From Cyclobacteriaceae bacterium (lineage in GTDB: Bacteria > Bacteroidota > Bacteroidia > Cytophagales > Cyclobacteriaceae): 64,000 nt of DNA. This document shows, piece by piece, positions 9,338-16,902 of this stretch (position 1 is its first letter; every line of letters starts with the position of its first letter). The DNA is taken from NCBI GenBank assembly GCA_016787645.1, contig JAEUUF010000002.1:372001-436000 (forward strand), in the 5' to 3' direction. A program made the position numbers and the translations under genes. The notes below the pieces were generated by a model, which saw only the letters and a list, made by a program, of their open reading frames with translations, did not search any database and was not told the DNA's origin.

Positions 9338-9344
9338 GGGCGGG

Positions 9345-9352
9345 GCAAAGTT
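9345..9352 (-). promoter_or_regulatory. candidate -7 box of the OstA-like gene
   Basis: TAACTTTG on the minus strand, an exact TAnnTTTG match ending 8 bases before the ATG at 9337. No good -33 box was found. Together with the box at 9384-9391 it makes the short intergenic region a divergent promoter. Confidence 0.4.
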
Positions 9353-9383
9353 AGGAAACGAAGGCAGACCCCCAGACTTTTGA

Positions 9384-9391
9384 TACTTTTG
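9384..9391 (+). promoter_or_regulatory. candidate -7 box of tilS
   Basis: TACTTTTG, an exact TAnnTTTG match, ends only 4 bases before the GTG start codon at 9396. If it is the real -7 element, transcription would begin at or next to the start codon and the message would be leaderless. Confidence 0.35.
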
Positions 9392-9395
9392 ACTT

Positions 9396-10724
9396 GTGCT
9401 TTCCAGGTTCCAGGACTACCTCCAAAAATATGATCTCGCGGGTCCCACCGACCGTGTGCTTCTCGCCGTCAGCGGGGGATTGGACTCGATGGTGATGTTG
9501 CACCTGTTTCGCATGGCAAAGTTCGAGGTGGGCGTCGCCCATGGCAATTTCGGACTCCGGGGCAAGGAGTCCGATGGTGACGAGGTGTTGGTGAGTAACT
9601 ACTGTGCAAAACACAAGATCCCTTTTTACAGTAACCGCTTCGATACCAAGAACTATGCCGAAACCCACCATATCTCCCTGCAAATGGCAGCCCGCGAACT
9701 GCGTTATCGGTGGTTTGATGAGTTGTTGATCCAGGAGCGCTACCATTGGCTGGCCACTGCACATCACTTGAATGATAACGTGGAAACGGTATTGCTGCGC
9801 TGGTCTCACGGTTCTGGGCTCGATCAATTGTGTGGTATCCCACGGAAGAATGACCGGATCATCCGGCCGTTATTGTTTGCTGGCCGCCCGGAGATAGAAG
9901 CGTTTGCTCGCGATGCCGGCATTGTTTGGAGGGAAGACTCCAGCAACCTGGCTACGCATTACCAGCGAAACTTCATGCGGCATGAGGTCATTCCAAAACT
10001 GAAAGAGATTAACCCTTCCCTGGAGACCACTTTCGGCATAACGCTGGAGAAGCTGGAAGGGGCCGCTGAACTGATGCGCCGAAGCATCGAACAGCTGCGG
10101 GACTCCATGACCCGCAAGGAAGGGCGCGAACTTTTCATTGACAAGAACCTGCTTTTGTTGCTCCAACATCCTGCTTTCGTATGCTATGAGTGGCTCAAGG
10201 AGTATGGTTTTGAGTTTGACCGTTGCAAGCAACTGGTTAGCGCGGCGGCAGCGTCACAAACGGGTGCCCGGTTCCTGGCTTTAACGCACGTAGCGGTGGT
10301 TGATCGTGATCAAATCATTGTGTCACCCAGAAGCACTGAGGAGTATCACGATGTGTTGGTCGAAGACTGGCAAGACAAGGCGGCGCTTGGCCCCTGGATG
10401 ATGCACTTTCACCTTGAGCCAGGCAGTTCGATTTCCAGGGACCCTATGCTGGCTACCGTGGACTACGCCAAAGTCAGGTTCCCGTTGCTCTGGAGAAAGT
10501 GGAAACCGGGTGACGCATTCATGCCGCTGGGAATGAAGAATACCAAGAAGATCAGTGACTTCCTGGTGGATGAACAAGTGCCGTTGATGGAGAAAGGACG
10601 GGTGACGGTAGTCACATCCGGAGATGATATTGTGTGGGTGGCCGGCTATCGCGTAGATGAACGTTTTAAGGTGACGCCCAAGACGACAAAGGTCCTGACC
10701 ATGCTGCTGAGGGCTTACAAATAA
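9396..10724 (+). CDS. tilS: tRNA(Ile)-lysidine synthase
   Basis: A 442-residue ATP pyrophosphatase that converts the wobble cytidine of the CAU tRNA-Ile to lysidine, an essential modification. The PP-loop SGGLDS is at residues 26-31, followed by the family's HGNFGLRG segment and the LATAHHLNDNVETVLLRW motif near 130; the C-terminal TilS substrate-binding part covers about 360-440 (WRKWKPGDAFMPLGM). The start is GTG at 9396; there is no ATG before the PP-loop, so a non-ATG start is needed. Confidence 0.95.
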   Translation: MLSRFQDYLQKYDLAGPTDRVLLAVSGGLDSMVMLHLFRMAKFEVGVAHGNFGLRGKESDGDEVLVSNYCAKHKIPFYSNRFDTKNYAETHHISLQMAARELRYRWFDELLIQERYHWLATAHHLNDNVETVLLRWSHGSGLDQLCGIPRKNDRIIRPLLFAGRPEIEAFARDAGIVWREDSSNLATHYQRNFMRHEVIPKLKEINPSLETTFGITLEKLEGAAELMRRSIEQLRDSMTRKEGRELFIDKNLLLLLQHPAFVCYEWLKEYGFEFDRCKQLVSAAAASQTGARFLALTHVAVVDRDQIIVSPRSTEEYHDVLVEDWQDKAALGPWMMHFHLEPGSSISRDPMLATVDYAKVRFPLLWRKWKPGDAFMPLGMKNTKKISDFLVDEQVPLMEKGRVTVVTSGDDIVWVAGYRVDERFKVTPKTTKVLTMLLRAYK

Positions 10725-10849
10725 CGACTTTTGTCATTTTTCTTTCTGGGTGGCGGTGATATCTTGCGGCCCGATTAACCGCCCCTGTATCGTTCATGAA
10801 ACCAGACCGGCAGGGTGCAATTCACTTATAAACGCTTAATATCATACCC

Positions 10850-11782
10850 ATGAAAATTACAGTTGTTGGAGCAGGGAATGTTGGTGCCACCTGTGCCGAT
10901 GTGCTCGCGTATCGCGAAGTGGCCAATGAGATTGTCCTGATTGACATCAAGGAAGGAATTGCCGAAGGCAAAGCACTTGACATCTGGCAGAAGGCGCCCA
11001 TCAATCTTTACGACAGCCGCACGGTAGGGACAACCAATGATTATTCCAAGACCGCGGGCTCGGATGTGGTGGTCATTACCTCCGGTCTCCCCCGGAAACC
11101 CGGGATGAGCCGTGATGATTTGATCGGTACCAACGCAGGCATCGTGAAATCGGTCACCGAGAATGTGATCAAGCATTCACCCAATGCCATCATCATCGTG
11201 GTGTCCAACCCGCTTGATGTGATGACTTACCAGGCGCACCTGACTTCGAAATTCCCACGCACCCGCGTTATGGGAATGGCGGGGATCCTCGACACCGCAC
11301 GGTATCGCGCCTTCCTGGCGGAAGCATTGAATGTGTCACCCAAAGACATCCAAGCCATGATCCTCGGCGGCCATGGTGATACGATGGTCCCCCTGCCTCG
11401 CTACACCACTGTATCGGGTATCCCGGTTACCGAATTGATTGCTGCCGACAAACTCAACGCCATCATCGAACGCACCAAAGTTGGGGGCGGTGAATTGGTG
11501 AAACTCATGGGCACCTCCGCCTGGTATGCCCCGGGCTCGGCGGCTGCACAGATGGTGGAAGCCATTGTGAAAGATCAACGCCGTGTTCTCCCGGTATGCG
11601 TGCAACTGGATGGTGAGTACGGCATCAAGAATTGCTACCTCGGTGTTCCCGCGGTGCTCGGTAAAAACGGTATTGAGCGCATCATCGAACTGGAACTGAA
11701 TGATGATGAAAAGGCCCTGCTGGAAACCAGCCGCAAACACGTCAAGGAAGTGATGGAAGTCCTGGACAAACTCGGGAAGTAA
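10850..11782 (+). CDS. mdh: malate dehydrogenase
   Basis: A 310-residue LDH-type malate dehydrogenase that interconverts malate and oxaloacetate with NAD in the citric acid cycle. Glycine loop GAGNVG at 7-12, Asp of IDIKEG near 32 (NAD preference), substrate-binding Arg residues in LPRKPGMSRDD (about 81-91), NPLD at about 122 and the catalytic His of GGHGD near 174. The Arg in the loop at about 81 favours malate over lactate. It is followed by a strong bidirectional terminator and stands as a single-gene unit. Confidence 0.95.
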   Translation: MKITVVGAGNVGATCADVLAYREVANEIVLIDIKEGIAEGKALDIWQKAPINLYDSRTVGTTNDYSKTAGSDVVVITSGLPRKPGMSRDDLIGTNAGIVKSVTENVIKHSPNAIIIVVSNPLDVMTYQAHLTSKFPRTRVMGMAGILDTARYRAFLAEALNVSPKDIQAMILGGHGDTMVPLPRYTTVSGIPVTELIAADKLNAIIERTKVGGGELVKLMGTSAWYAPGSAAAQMVEAIVKDQRRVLPVCVQLDGEYGIKNCYLGVPAVLGKNGIERIIELELNDDEKALLETSRKHVKEVMEVLDKLGK

Positions 11783-11803
11783 TCCAAGTCACTTATCCTT
11801 ATC

Positions 11804-11832
11804 AAAATGCCCGGCAACCCCGGGCATTTTTT
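11804..11832. terminator. bidirectional terminator between mdh and a methyltransferase gene
   Basis: Stem TGCCCGG / CCGGGCA with a 5-base loop, flanked by AAAA on the left and TTTTTT on the right, so it works in both directions. It ends mdh (stop 11782) and the convergent minus-strand gene (stop at 11831, inside the T-run). Confidence 0.9.
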
Positions 11833-12601
11833 ATTCGCGGGGGCGGATTGCTTTGTAGACTATTTCACCGGCTGCGATCCCGAAGCGATCAGCGTTCTTC
11901 AGACTGCGGGCAAAATCATCGGGCTGTGCCTGCAGCCCGCTCCGGTTGATGCGCGCAGCGTAATCTCTACCATACTTCCTGACATGATCATCCTGGCCGA
12001 ACAACTTTTCCCGGTCGCGGGGATTCGTCACGGAAGCATCCTCCTGCGTTGTCTCCGGCACCGGGGAGAAAAAGGGAACTTGCAGAATGGCAAAGCCTCC
12101 GGGTTTCAGCACCCGGTTGATTTCTCCCATCGCCTTCAAGTCATTGTCGACATGCTCCAGGACATGGTTACACAACACGGCATCAAATTGACGATCGGCA
12201 AACGGCATGTGGTGAATATCCATCTTCACTTTGGCCAGCGGTGATTCGATGTCGGCGGTGATGTATTGCGCGCCATGCTGTTGTTCGAATGGCCTCATGA
12301 AGCATTGCTCCGGCGCGATATGGAGGACATCCATGGGGCGTTTGAAGAAGTCAGTTTTTTCGCGGAGGAAGAGCCAGAGGAGGCGATGGCGTTCCAGCGA
12401 GAGGCAAGAGGGGCACAGGGCGTTGGGCCTGGGATTAATTCGCCCGTAGGGGAGGAACTTTCGGTAGGTATGTTGGCAGATGGGGCACTCCACCGCATTG
12501 CCCCGGTTGAACAGACCCAAAATAGAAAACCCGATCCCGCTGAAGCGAAGAAGGTATTTCCGGGGTATATACCGAATCAGCAACGAAATCAGGCTTTTCA
12601 T
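11831..12601 (-). CDS. class I SAM-dependent methyltransferase with N-terminal zinc-ribbon-like segment
   Basis: A 256-residue protein. An N-terminal Cys cluster (CPICQ at about 39-43 and CPSC near 67-70) looks like a zinc ribbon. A Methyltransf_11 domain follows: VLHIAPEQ as motif I near 93, ADIESPLAKV, the DAVLCNHVLEH motif at about 140 and LKPGGFAILQVPF at about 163. A conserved tail with DDHVRKYGRDY is seen in related Bacteroidota proteins. Substrate unknown. It shares the terminator with mdh and has no same-strand neighbour. Confidence 0.82.
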   Translation of the reverse strand: MKSLISLLIRYIPRKYLLRFSGIGFSILGLFNRGNAVECPICQHTYRKFLPYGRINPRPNALCPSCLSLERHRLLWLFLREKTDFFKRPMDVLHIAPEQCFMRPFEQQHGAQYITADIESPLAKVKMDIHHMPFADRQFDAVLCNHVLEHVDNDLKAMGEINRVLKPGGFAILQVPFFSPVPETTQEDASVTNPRDREKLFGQDDHVRKYGRDYAARINRSGLQAQPDDFARSLKNADRFGIAAGEIVYKAIRPRE

Positions 12602-12770
12602 GGCCGCAAAGATAACCGCTGCGGCGTTGCCCGAAAGTGTGTCGGCGGGTGTAAAAAAACACCGAGGTTTGTCAAACTATTTAGCCCGGAAGGCCATCTC
12701 AGACGTACAAGCAGGTTGGTGGAATTGATTCTGACTACACATTGTGACTAAACCGTATCCTGAAAAGGCG

Positions 12771-13373
12771 ATGATGCATGCCGAGGACCTCGTGACGCGC
12801 GCGCGGGATGGAGATCCTCTTGCCCAGGGAAAGCTGATGCAGGCCTGGTATAAGCGCATCTATAATTTCGGGTATAAGTTCTTTTTCGATCACGACCTGG
12901 CGATGGAAGTGGCGCAGAAGACGTTTATCGCGATGCACCGTAACATCGCTTTCCTGCAGGAAGTATCCCGCTTCCGGCCATGGCTGTACACGATCGCCGT
13001 GAACTGCTGCCGGGAGGAGTTAAGGAGAAGGAAGAGCGCTAACGCGGTGTCGATCCATGATCTCCGGCCCGGTGAAGAGGAGGAAAGCCAGGCCTGGGAA
13101 GTGGCGGCCCACCGGCACGACAACCCGGAGCGAACCCTGCGGCAGTCAGAACTCGCCGACCTGCTCAGCGCCTGCCTGCGGCAACTGAGCGAAGAACAAC
13201 GTGAAGTGGTGATTATGAAGGAGTATGAAGGATTGAAGTTCCGTGAAATTGCTGAAGCCCTGAACATCTCGGAGAATACCGTGAAGTCAAGAATGTACTA
13301 CGGGCTGGAGGCGCTGAAACGGATTTTGGAGAGAAAGAAGATTACACGAGAAACCATTGGTTATGAAGGATAG
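12771..13373 (+). CDS. ECF-type RNA polymerase sigma factor
   Basis: A 200-residue sigma-70 family protein with region 2 (from LVTRARDGDPLAQ, with a DHDLAMEVAQKTF core) and region 4 (LRQLSEEQREVVIMKEYEG followed by the helix-turn-helix REIAEALNISENTVKSRMYYG). It directs polymerase to a small regulon, usually in answer to envelope signals. The start is uncertain: ATG 12771 is used, GTG 12744 would add nine residues. Its 3' end overlaps the start of the next gene by 11 bases, and that gene is a membrane protein with the layout of an anti-sigma factor. Confidence 0.9.
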   Translation: MMHAEDLVTRARDGDPLAQGKLMQAWYKRIYNFGYKFFFDHDLAMEVAQKTFIAMHRNIAFLQEVSRFRPWLYTIAVNCCREELRRRKSANAVSIHDLRPGEEEESQAWEVAAHRHDNPERTLRQSELADLLSACLRQLSEEQREVVIMKEYEGLKFREIAEALNISENTVKSRMYYGLEALKRILERKKITRETIGYEG

Positions 13374-14184
13374 ACCTGATGAATCCACCCTGGTTGCCTA
13401 TCACTACGGTGAACTGGAAGGGGAGGAACTGGCATTTGTTGAAGCATGGCTGCAACAGCATCCGGAAGAGCGCCACCGACTGAAAGAGTGGGGTGATGCC
13501 CGCACGATCCTGTCACACCTGCCGGACAAGGAGGTCATCGCCCCGCCCATAGTGGTGGGCAACAATCACCGCTCGTTCTGGAAGGAGGGCTATGTGCGTA
13601 TGAGCCTGGGTATCGCCGCGTCATTGCTGGTGGTTCTGATCGCGGCCAGGTTGCTCGGGCTAAGCGCCTCCTACAAGGCCGGTGAAATGCGAATTGGATT
13701 TGGCACTACGGCCCCGGCGGAACAACCGTTGAGTGAAGAACGGGTGGCGGCCATGATCCAGGCATCGTTGCAGCAAAACAACGCGGCAGTTCAGACCGCC
13801 TGGGAGCAGGATCGAAAAAATTTGGAAGAGAACATACGCAAAAATGTGTTGTCGTCTTCCGAGAAGATTGATGCCCTTGTGCGCAACGTGTCGATCGGGC
13901 AGCAGGAAAAAATCCGGGAATTCGTCGGTCAACTGCAGGCGGACAACCTGAAACTGATGAAGGATTACCTCCAGCTGTCAGCCGACGGTCAAAAGGAATA
14001 TGTGCAGGCGCTCCTGGTTGACTTCTCCAAATACCTCCAGGAACAGCGCCGCCAGGACATGCAGTACGTGCAGGCCAACATGAGCAACCTGCAGCAGAAT
14101 ACAGAACAGTTTAAGAAGGATACCGAGCAAATCCTCACCAGCCTGATCAGCTCGGGCAAAACAGAGACACAGAGAAGCTATTAA
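13363..14184 (+). CDS. membrane anti-sigma factor (putative)
   Basis: A 273-residue single-pass protein. The N-terminal 60 residues resemble an anti-sigma domain (ESTLVAYHYGELEGEE, then a helix with WLQQHPEERHRLKEW) but lack the His-x3-Cys-x2-Cys of zinc anti-sigma factors. A transmembrane helix lies at about 80-98 (SLGIAASLLVVLIAARLLGL). The periplasmic part is almost all amphipathic coiled coil up to the end. The ATG at 13363 overlaps the sigma gene by 11 bases; a TTG at 13357 is possible. Pairing with the ECF sigma factor is inferred from overlap and topology. Confidence 0.75.
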   Translation: MKDRPDESTLVAYHYGELEGEELAFVEAWLQQHPEERHRLKEWGDARTILSHLPDKEVIAPPIVVGNNHRSFWKEGYVRMSLGIAASLLVVLIAARLLGLSASYKAGEMRIGFGTTAPAEQPLSEERVAAMIQASLQQNNAAVQTAWEQDRKNLEENIRKNVLSSSEKIDALVRNVSIGQQEKIREFVGQLQADNLKLMKDYLQLSADGQKEYVQALLVDFSKYLQEQRRQDMQYVQANMSNLQQNTEQFKKDTEQILTSLISSGKTETQRSY

Positions 14185-14197
14185 TCGAATCAAAAAA

Positions 14198-15397
14198 ATG
14201 ATGAATCATATGAAAAACAGGGGGAGAATTTGGATGAGTGTGGGATTCTTGTTGGCCACCCTCGTGGCTTGGGGACAATCAGCAGCGCCGGAACGAATGG
14301 ACCGCGACCTTGAAGTGGCCGAAAATATTCTTGGAACCCTGCTTCGGCAGGAAGCGGGGAGAAGGAGCTTCTTCCCGGTGGAAGTGCGGGGTAATTATGT
14401 GGCTGGTTATGGCGTTACCTTCCGGCTTCCGTTGGGTGGCGGGATGAATCGATTTGCTATCGCCGGATTCCCGGAACCTCCCGACATGGTTAATGTTACA
14501 CCTGACGGTTTTTCGTATTCGTACAGCCGTAAAAGCCAGGACCAGGCCCGGGAGGAAGTTCGGTCCAGTACCCGGGTCAAAACGGCAAAAGCTCCGAAAG
14601 CAGCCATGGAAAGTGATGACAGCCTGGAATCAAAGATCAGGGACAGGTTTATGGAAGTGTCGAAGAATTTCCTGGCTGACTACGGCGATGTCATCAGCGG
14701 GTTGAAAGCCGATGAGCGAATCGTCATCACCAACCGGTCGGACAATTTCGAACCTGAATTTGACATGATCTGGGTCAATGGTGGCGGAGAATCCCGCCGG
14801 CCGTTACTGTCCGTGGAGGCGCGTCGTGGGGATATCGACCAGCTCAAACAAGGTAAGATTTCACGGGCCGAATTCATGAATCGCCTCAAAGTGGTTAATA
14901 CCGAGACAACCGAAAGCCTGGATCCTGACCTCGAGGTGCTATCGAGCCTTTTTGGCCGGCTCTACCGCGAGGACTTGTCGAAGACCTACTACGTCCAGGG
15001 GAATGTTCGTTATGAACGGCTCAAAGATTTCGGAGTGATGTATTACATGAAGGTTTACTCCAGCACAGAGATGGAGGGAGACCGGTTCATGATGCCCACC
15101 CAGAACCTGCGGGATGTTTCACAAAAGGACAGGGATGCGAAGGTGAAAGAGCTTTATCCGAAGTTCGAAAGTGAGCTAAAGGAGAATATTGTGGAATACG
15201 GACGCACGCTCCGCAGCCTCAAGGAAAATGAGCAACTGGTGTTCAATGTCAGGTTGACAAAGTGTGAAGGTTGCGGGATTCCTGCCGAGCTCGAAGTGGC
15301 CATCAAGAGCAGTGCGCTCAAGGATTACAGTGCAGGCAAGGCGACCAAAGAAGCAACGATTGGAAAGATCACGCTGAAGAAAACCGGCGTGCAGTAG
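14198..15397 (+). CDS. secreted protein with an internally duplicated domain, linked to the ECF cassette
   Basis: A 399-residue protein with a signal peptide (cleaved after VAWGQ near residue 27). The mature part seems to hold two copies of one domain: DLEVAENILGTLLRQE with VRGNYVAGYGVTF in the first half and DLEVLSSLFGRLYRED with VRYERLKDFGVMY in the second; GLKADERIVI and SLKENEQLVF also align. I do not recognise the family. It starts 13 bases after the anti-sigma gene and is followed by a strong terminator, so sigma, anti-sigma and this protein form one transcription unit. Confidence 0.75.
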   Translation: MMNHMKNRGRIWMSVGFLLATLVAWGQSAAPERMDRDLEVAENILGTLLRQEAGRRSFFPVEVRGNYVAGYGVTFRLPLGGGMNRFAIAGFPEPPDMVNVTPDGFSYSYSRKSQDQAREEVRSSTRVKTAKAPKAAMESDDSLESKIRDRFMEVSKNFLADYGDVISGLKADERIVITNRSDNFEPEFDMIWVNGGGESRRPLLSVEARRGDIDQLKQGKISRAEFMNRLKVVNTETTESLDPDLEVLSSLFGRLYREDLSKTYYVQGNVRYERLKDFGVMYYMKVYSSTEMEGDRFMMPTQNLRDVSQKDRDAKVKELYPKFESELKENIVEYGRTLRSLKENEQLVFNVRLTKCEGCGIPAELEVAIKSSALKDYSAGKATKEATIGKITLKKTGVQ

Positions 15398-15412
15398 TTC
15401 CCCGAAAACAAC

Positions 15413-15456
15413 AATGCCGTGAATCGGATGAACCGGTTCACGGCATTTTGTTTTTT
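15413..15456. terminator. terminator between the ECF cassette and purB
   Basis: A stem of about 15 bp: AATGCCGTGAA pairs with TTCACGGCATT and continues inward with TCGG/CCGG around the loop ATGAA, followed by TTTTGTTTTTT. It ends the plus-strand ECF cassette; on the minus strand it is followed by TTGTTGTTTTC and may also serve purB, which converges here. Confidence 0.88.
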
Positions 15457-15464
15457 CAGCCCAA

Positions 15465-16808
15465 TCAAATTCCAGTATAGTTAAAGGGCGTAATATCCAG
15501 CAGCTGTTTTTTCACCTCCGCTTTAACGTTCAGCGTTTGAATGAAGGCAGCAAGACTTTCGCGAGTAATCTTCTCGTTGGTTCGGGTAAGTTCTTTAAGG
15601 GCTTCATAAGGATTTGGGTACCCTTCCTTGCGCAGGATGGTTTGAATCGCTTCTGCCACCACGGCCCAATTATCGTTAAGGTCAGCATGTATCGCGTCGG
15701 CATTGAGTTCAAGTTTGTGGATACCCCGTTCCATCGATTTGAGTGCCAGCCAGCTGTGAGCCAGCGGGACGCCAATGTTCCGAAGGACCGTGGAGTCGGT
15801 AAGGTCGCGCTGAAGCCGTGAGATCGGCAATTTGGCGGAGAGGTGCTCAAACAAAGCATTGGCAAGCCCCAAGTTCCCTTCCGCATTTTCGAAATCGATG
15901 GGATTCACCTTATGAGGCATGGCCGAGGAGCCGACTTCACCCGCATTGATTTTTTGCTTGAAGTAACCGAGTGAAATGTATTGCCACACATCGCGGCAAT
16001 AGTCAATGAAGATCGTGTTGATGCGCTTGAGCCCGTCAAATTGGGCTGCCACGTGATCGTAATGTTCGATTTGCGTGGTAGGATGACTGCGCGTGAGGCC
16101 CAGGTGCAAGGTGACAAACCGGTTGGCAAATTCGAGCCAATCGACATCCGGGTAGGCCACGTGGTGGGCATTGAAGTTGCCGGTCGCACCGCCGAATTTT
16201 GCCGTGTGTGGGATGGTGGTCAGAAGATTGAGCTGAAGCCTTAACCGTTCAGCAAATACTTCCATTTCTTTTCCCAGCCGGGTAGGAGAGGCTGGCTGGC
16301 CATGGGTACGTGCCAGCATGGGGATATCCCGCCAGGCCGAACCTTGGTTCAACACCAGGCTCATCACCGACTTTACCGCGGGGATAAATTCTTTCTCCAG
16401 AAACTCGCGCATGAGGAGCGGCGTCGCGGTGTTGTTGATGTCCTGGGAAGTGAGCCCAAAGTGAATGAACTCCTTGTACTTTTCCAGCCCCAGGCGGTCA
16501 AAGGCATTCTTGAGGTAGTATTCAACCGCTTTTACATCGTGGTTGGTCGTCTTTTCGATGGTTTTTACTTCCGCCGCGACCACCGGGTCTGTCGATTCAT
16601 ACAGCTTGCGCAGGGAAGCGAATTTGTCTTTTGGGAAATCCTTCAATTCCGGCAAAGGCAATTCACACAAGGCAATGAAGTATTCGATTTCCACCCGGAT
16701 CCGGTAGCGGATCAACGCGTATTCAGAAAAGTAAGAAGCAAGCGCCTTGGTTGTCTGGAAGTATCGTCCATCAATGGGAGAAATTGCCGTGAGCGGATTC
16801 AGTTCCAA
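15465..16808 (-). CDS. purB: adenylosuccinate lyase
   Basis: A 447-residue enzyme of the fumarase/aspartase superfamily that acts twice in purine synthesis (SAICAR to AICAR and adenylosuccinate to AMP). The N-terminus reads LTAISPIDGRY, TSQDINNTATP lies near 120, GNFNAHH near 205 and the flexible signature loop SSAMPHKVNPIDFEN near 295. No ATG lies at the family's N-terminus; a TTG at 16808 gives the expected Met-Glu-Leu-Asn-Pro start and usual length of about 448, so a TTG start is called. The open frame further upstream has no homology. Confidence 0.93.
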   Translation of the reverse strand: MELNPLTAISPIDGRYFQTTKALASYFSEYALIRYRIRVEIEYFIALCELPLPELKDFPKDKFASLRKLYESTDPVVAAEVKTIEKTTNHDVKAVEYYLKNAFDRLGLEKYKEFIHFGLTSQDINNTATPLLMREFLEKEFIPAVKSVMSLVLNQGSAWRDIPMLARTHGQPASPTRLGKEMEVFAERLRLQLNLLTTIPHTAKFGGATGNFNAHHVAYPDVDWLEFANRFVTLHLGLTRSHPTTQIEHYDHVAAQFDGLKRINTIFIDYCRDVWQYISLGYFKQKINAGEVGSSAMPHKVNPIDFENAEGNLGLANALFEHLSAKLPISRLQRDLTDSTVLRNIGVPLAHSWLALKSMERGIHKLELNADAIHADLNDNWAVVAEAIQTILRKEGYPNPYEALKELTRTNEKITRESLAAFIQTLNVKAEVKKQLLDITPFNYTGI

Positions 16809-16902
16809 GCAGCTCGATTGAACCGCTAAAATAATTCTTTTTAACCATTCCACTGCTTTTTTCGTTGATTGACGGACATTTGCGCTGCGAAAAGCCGACT
16901 TC

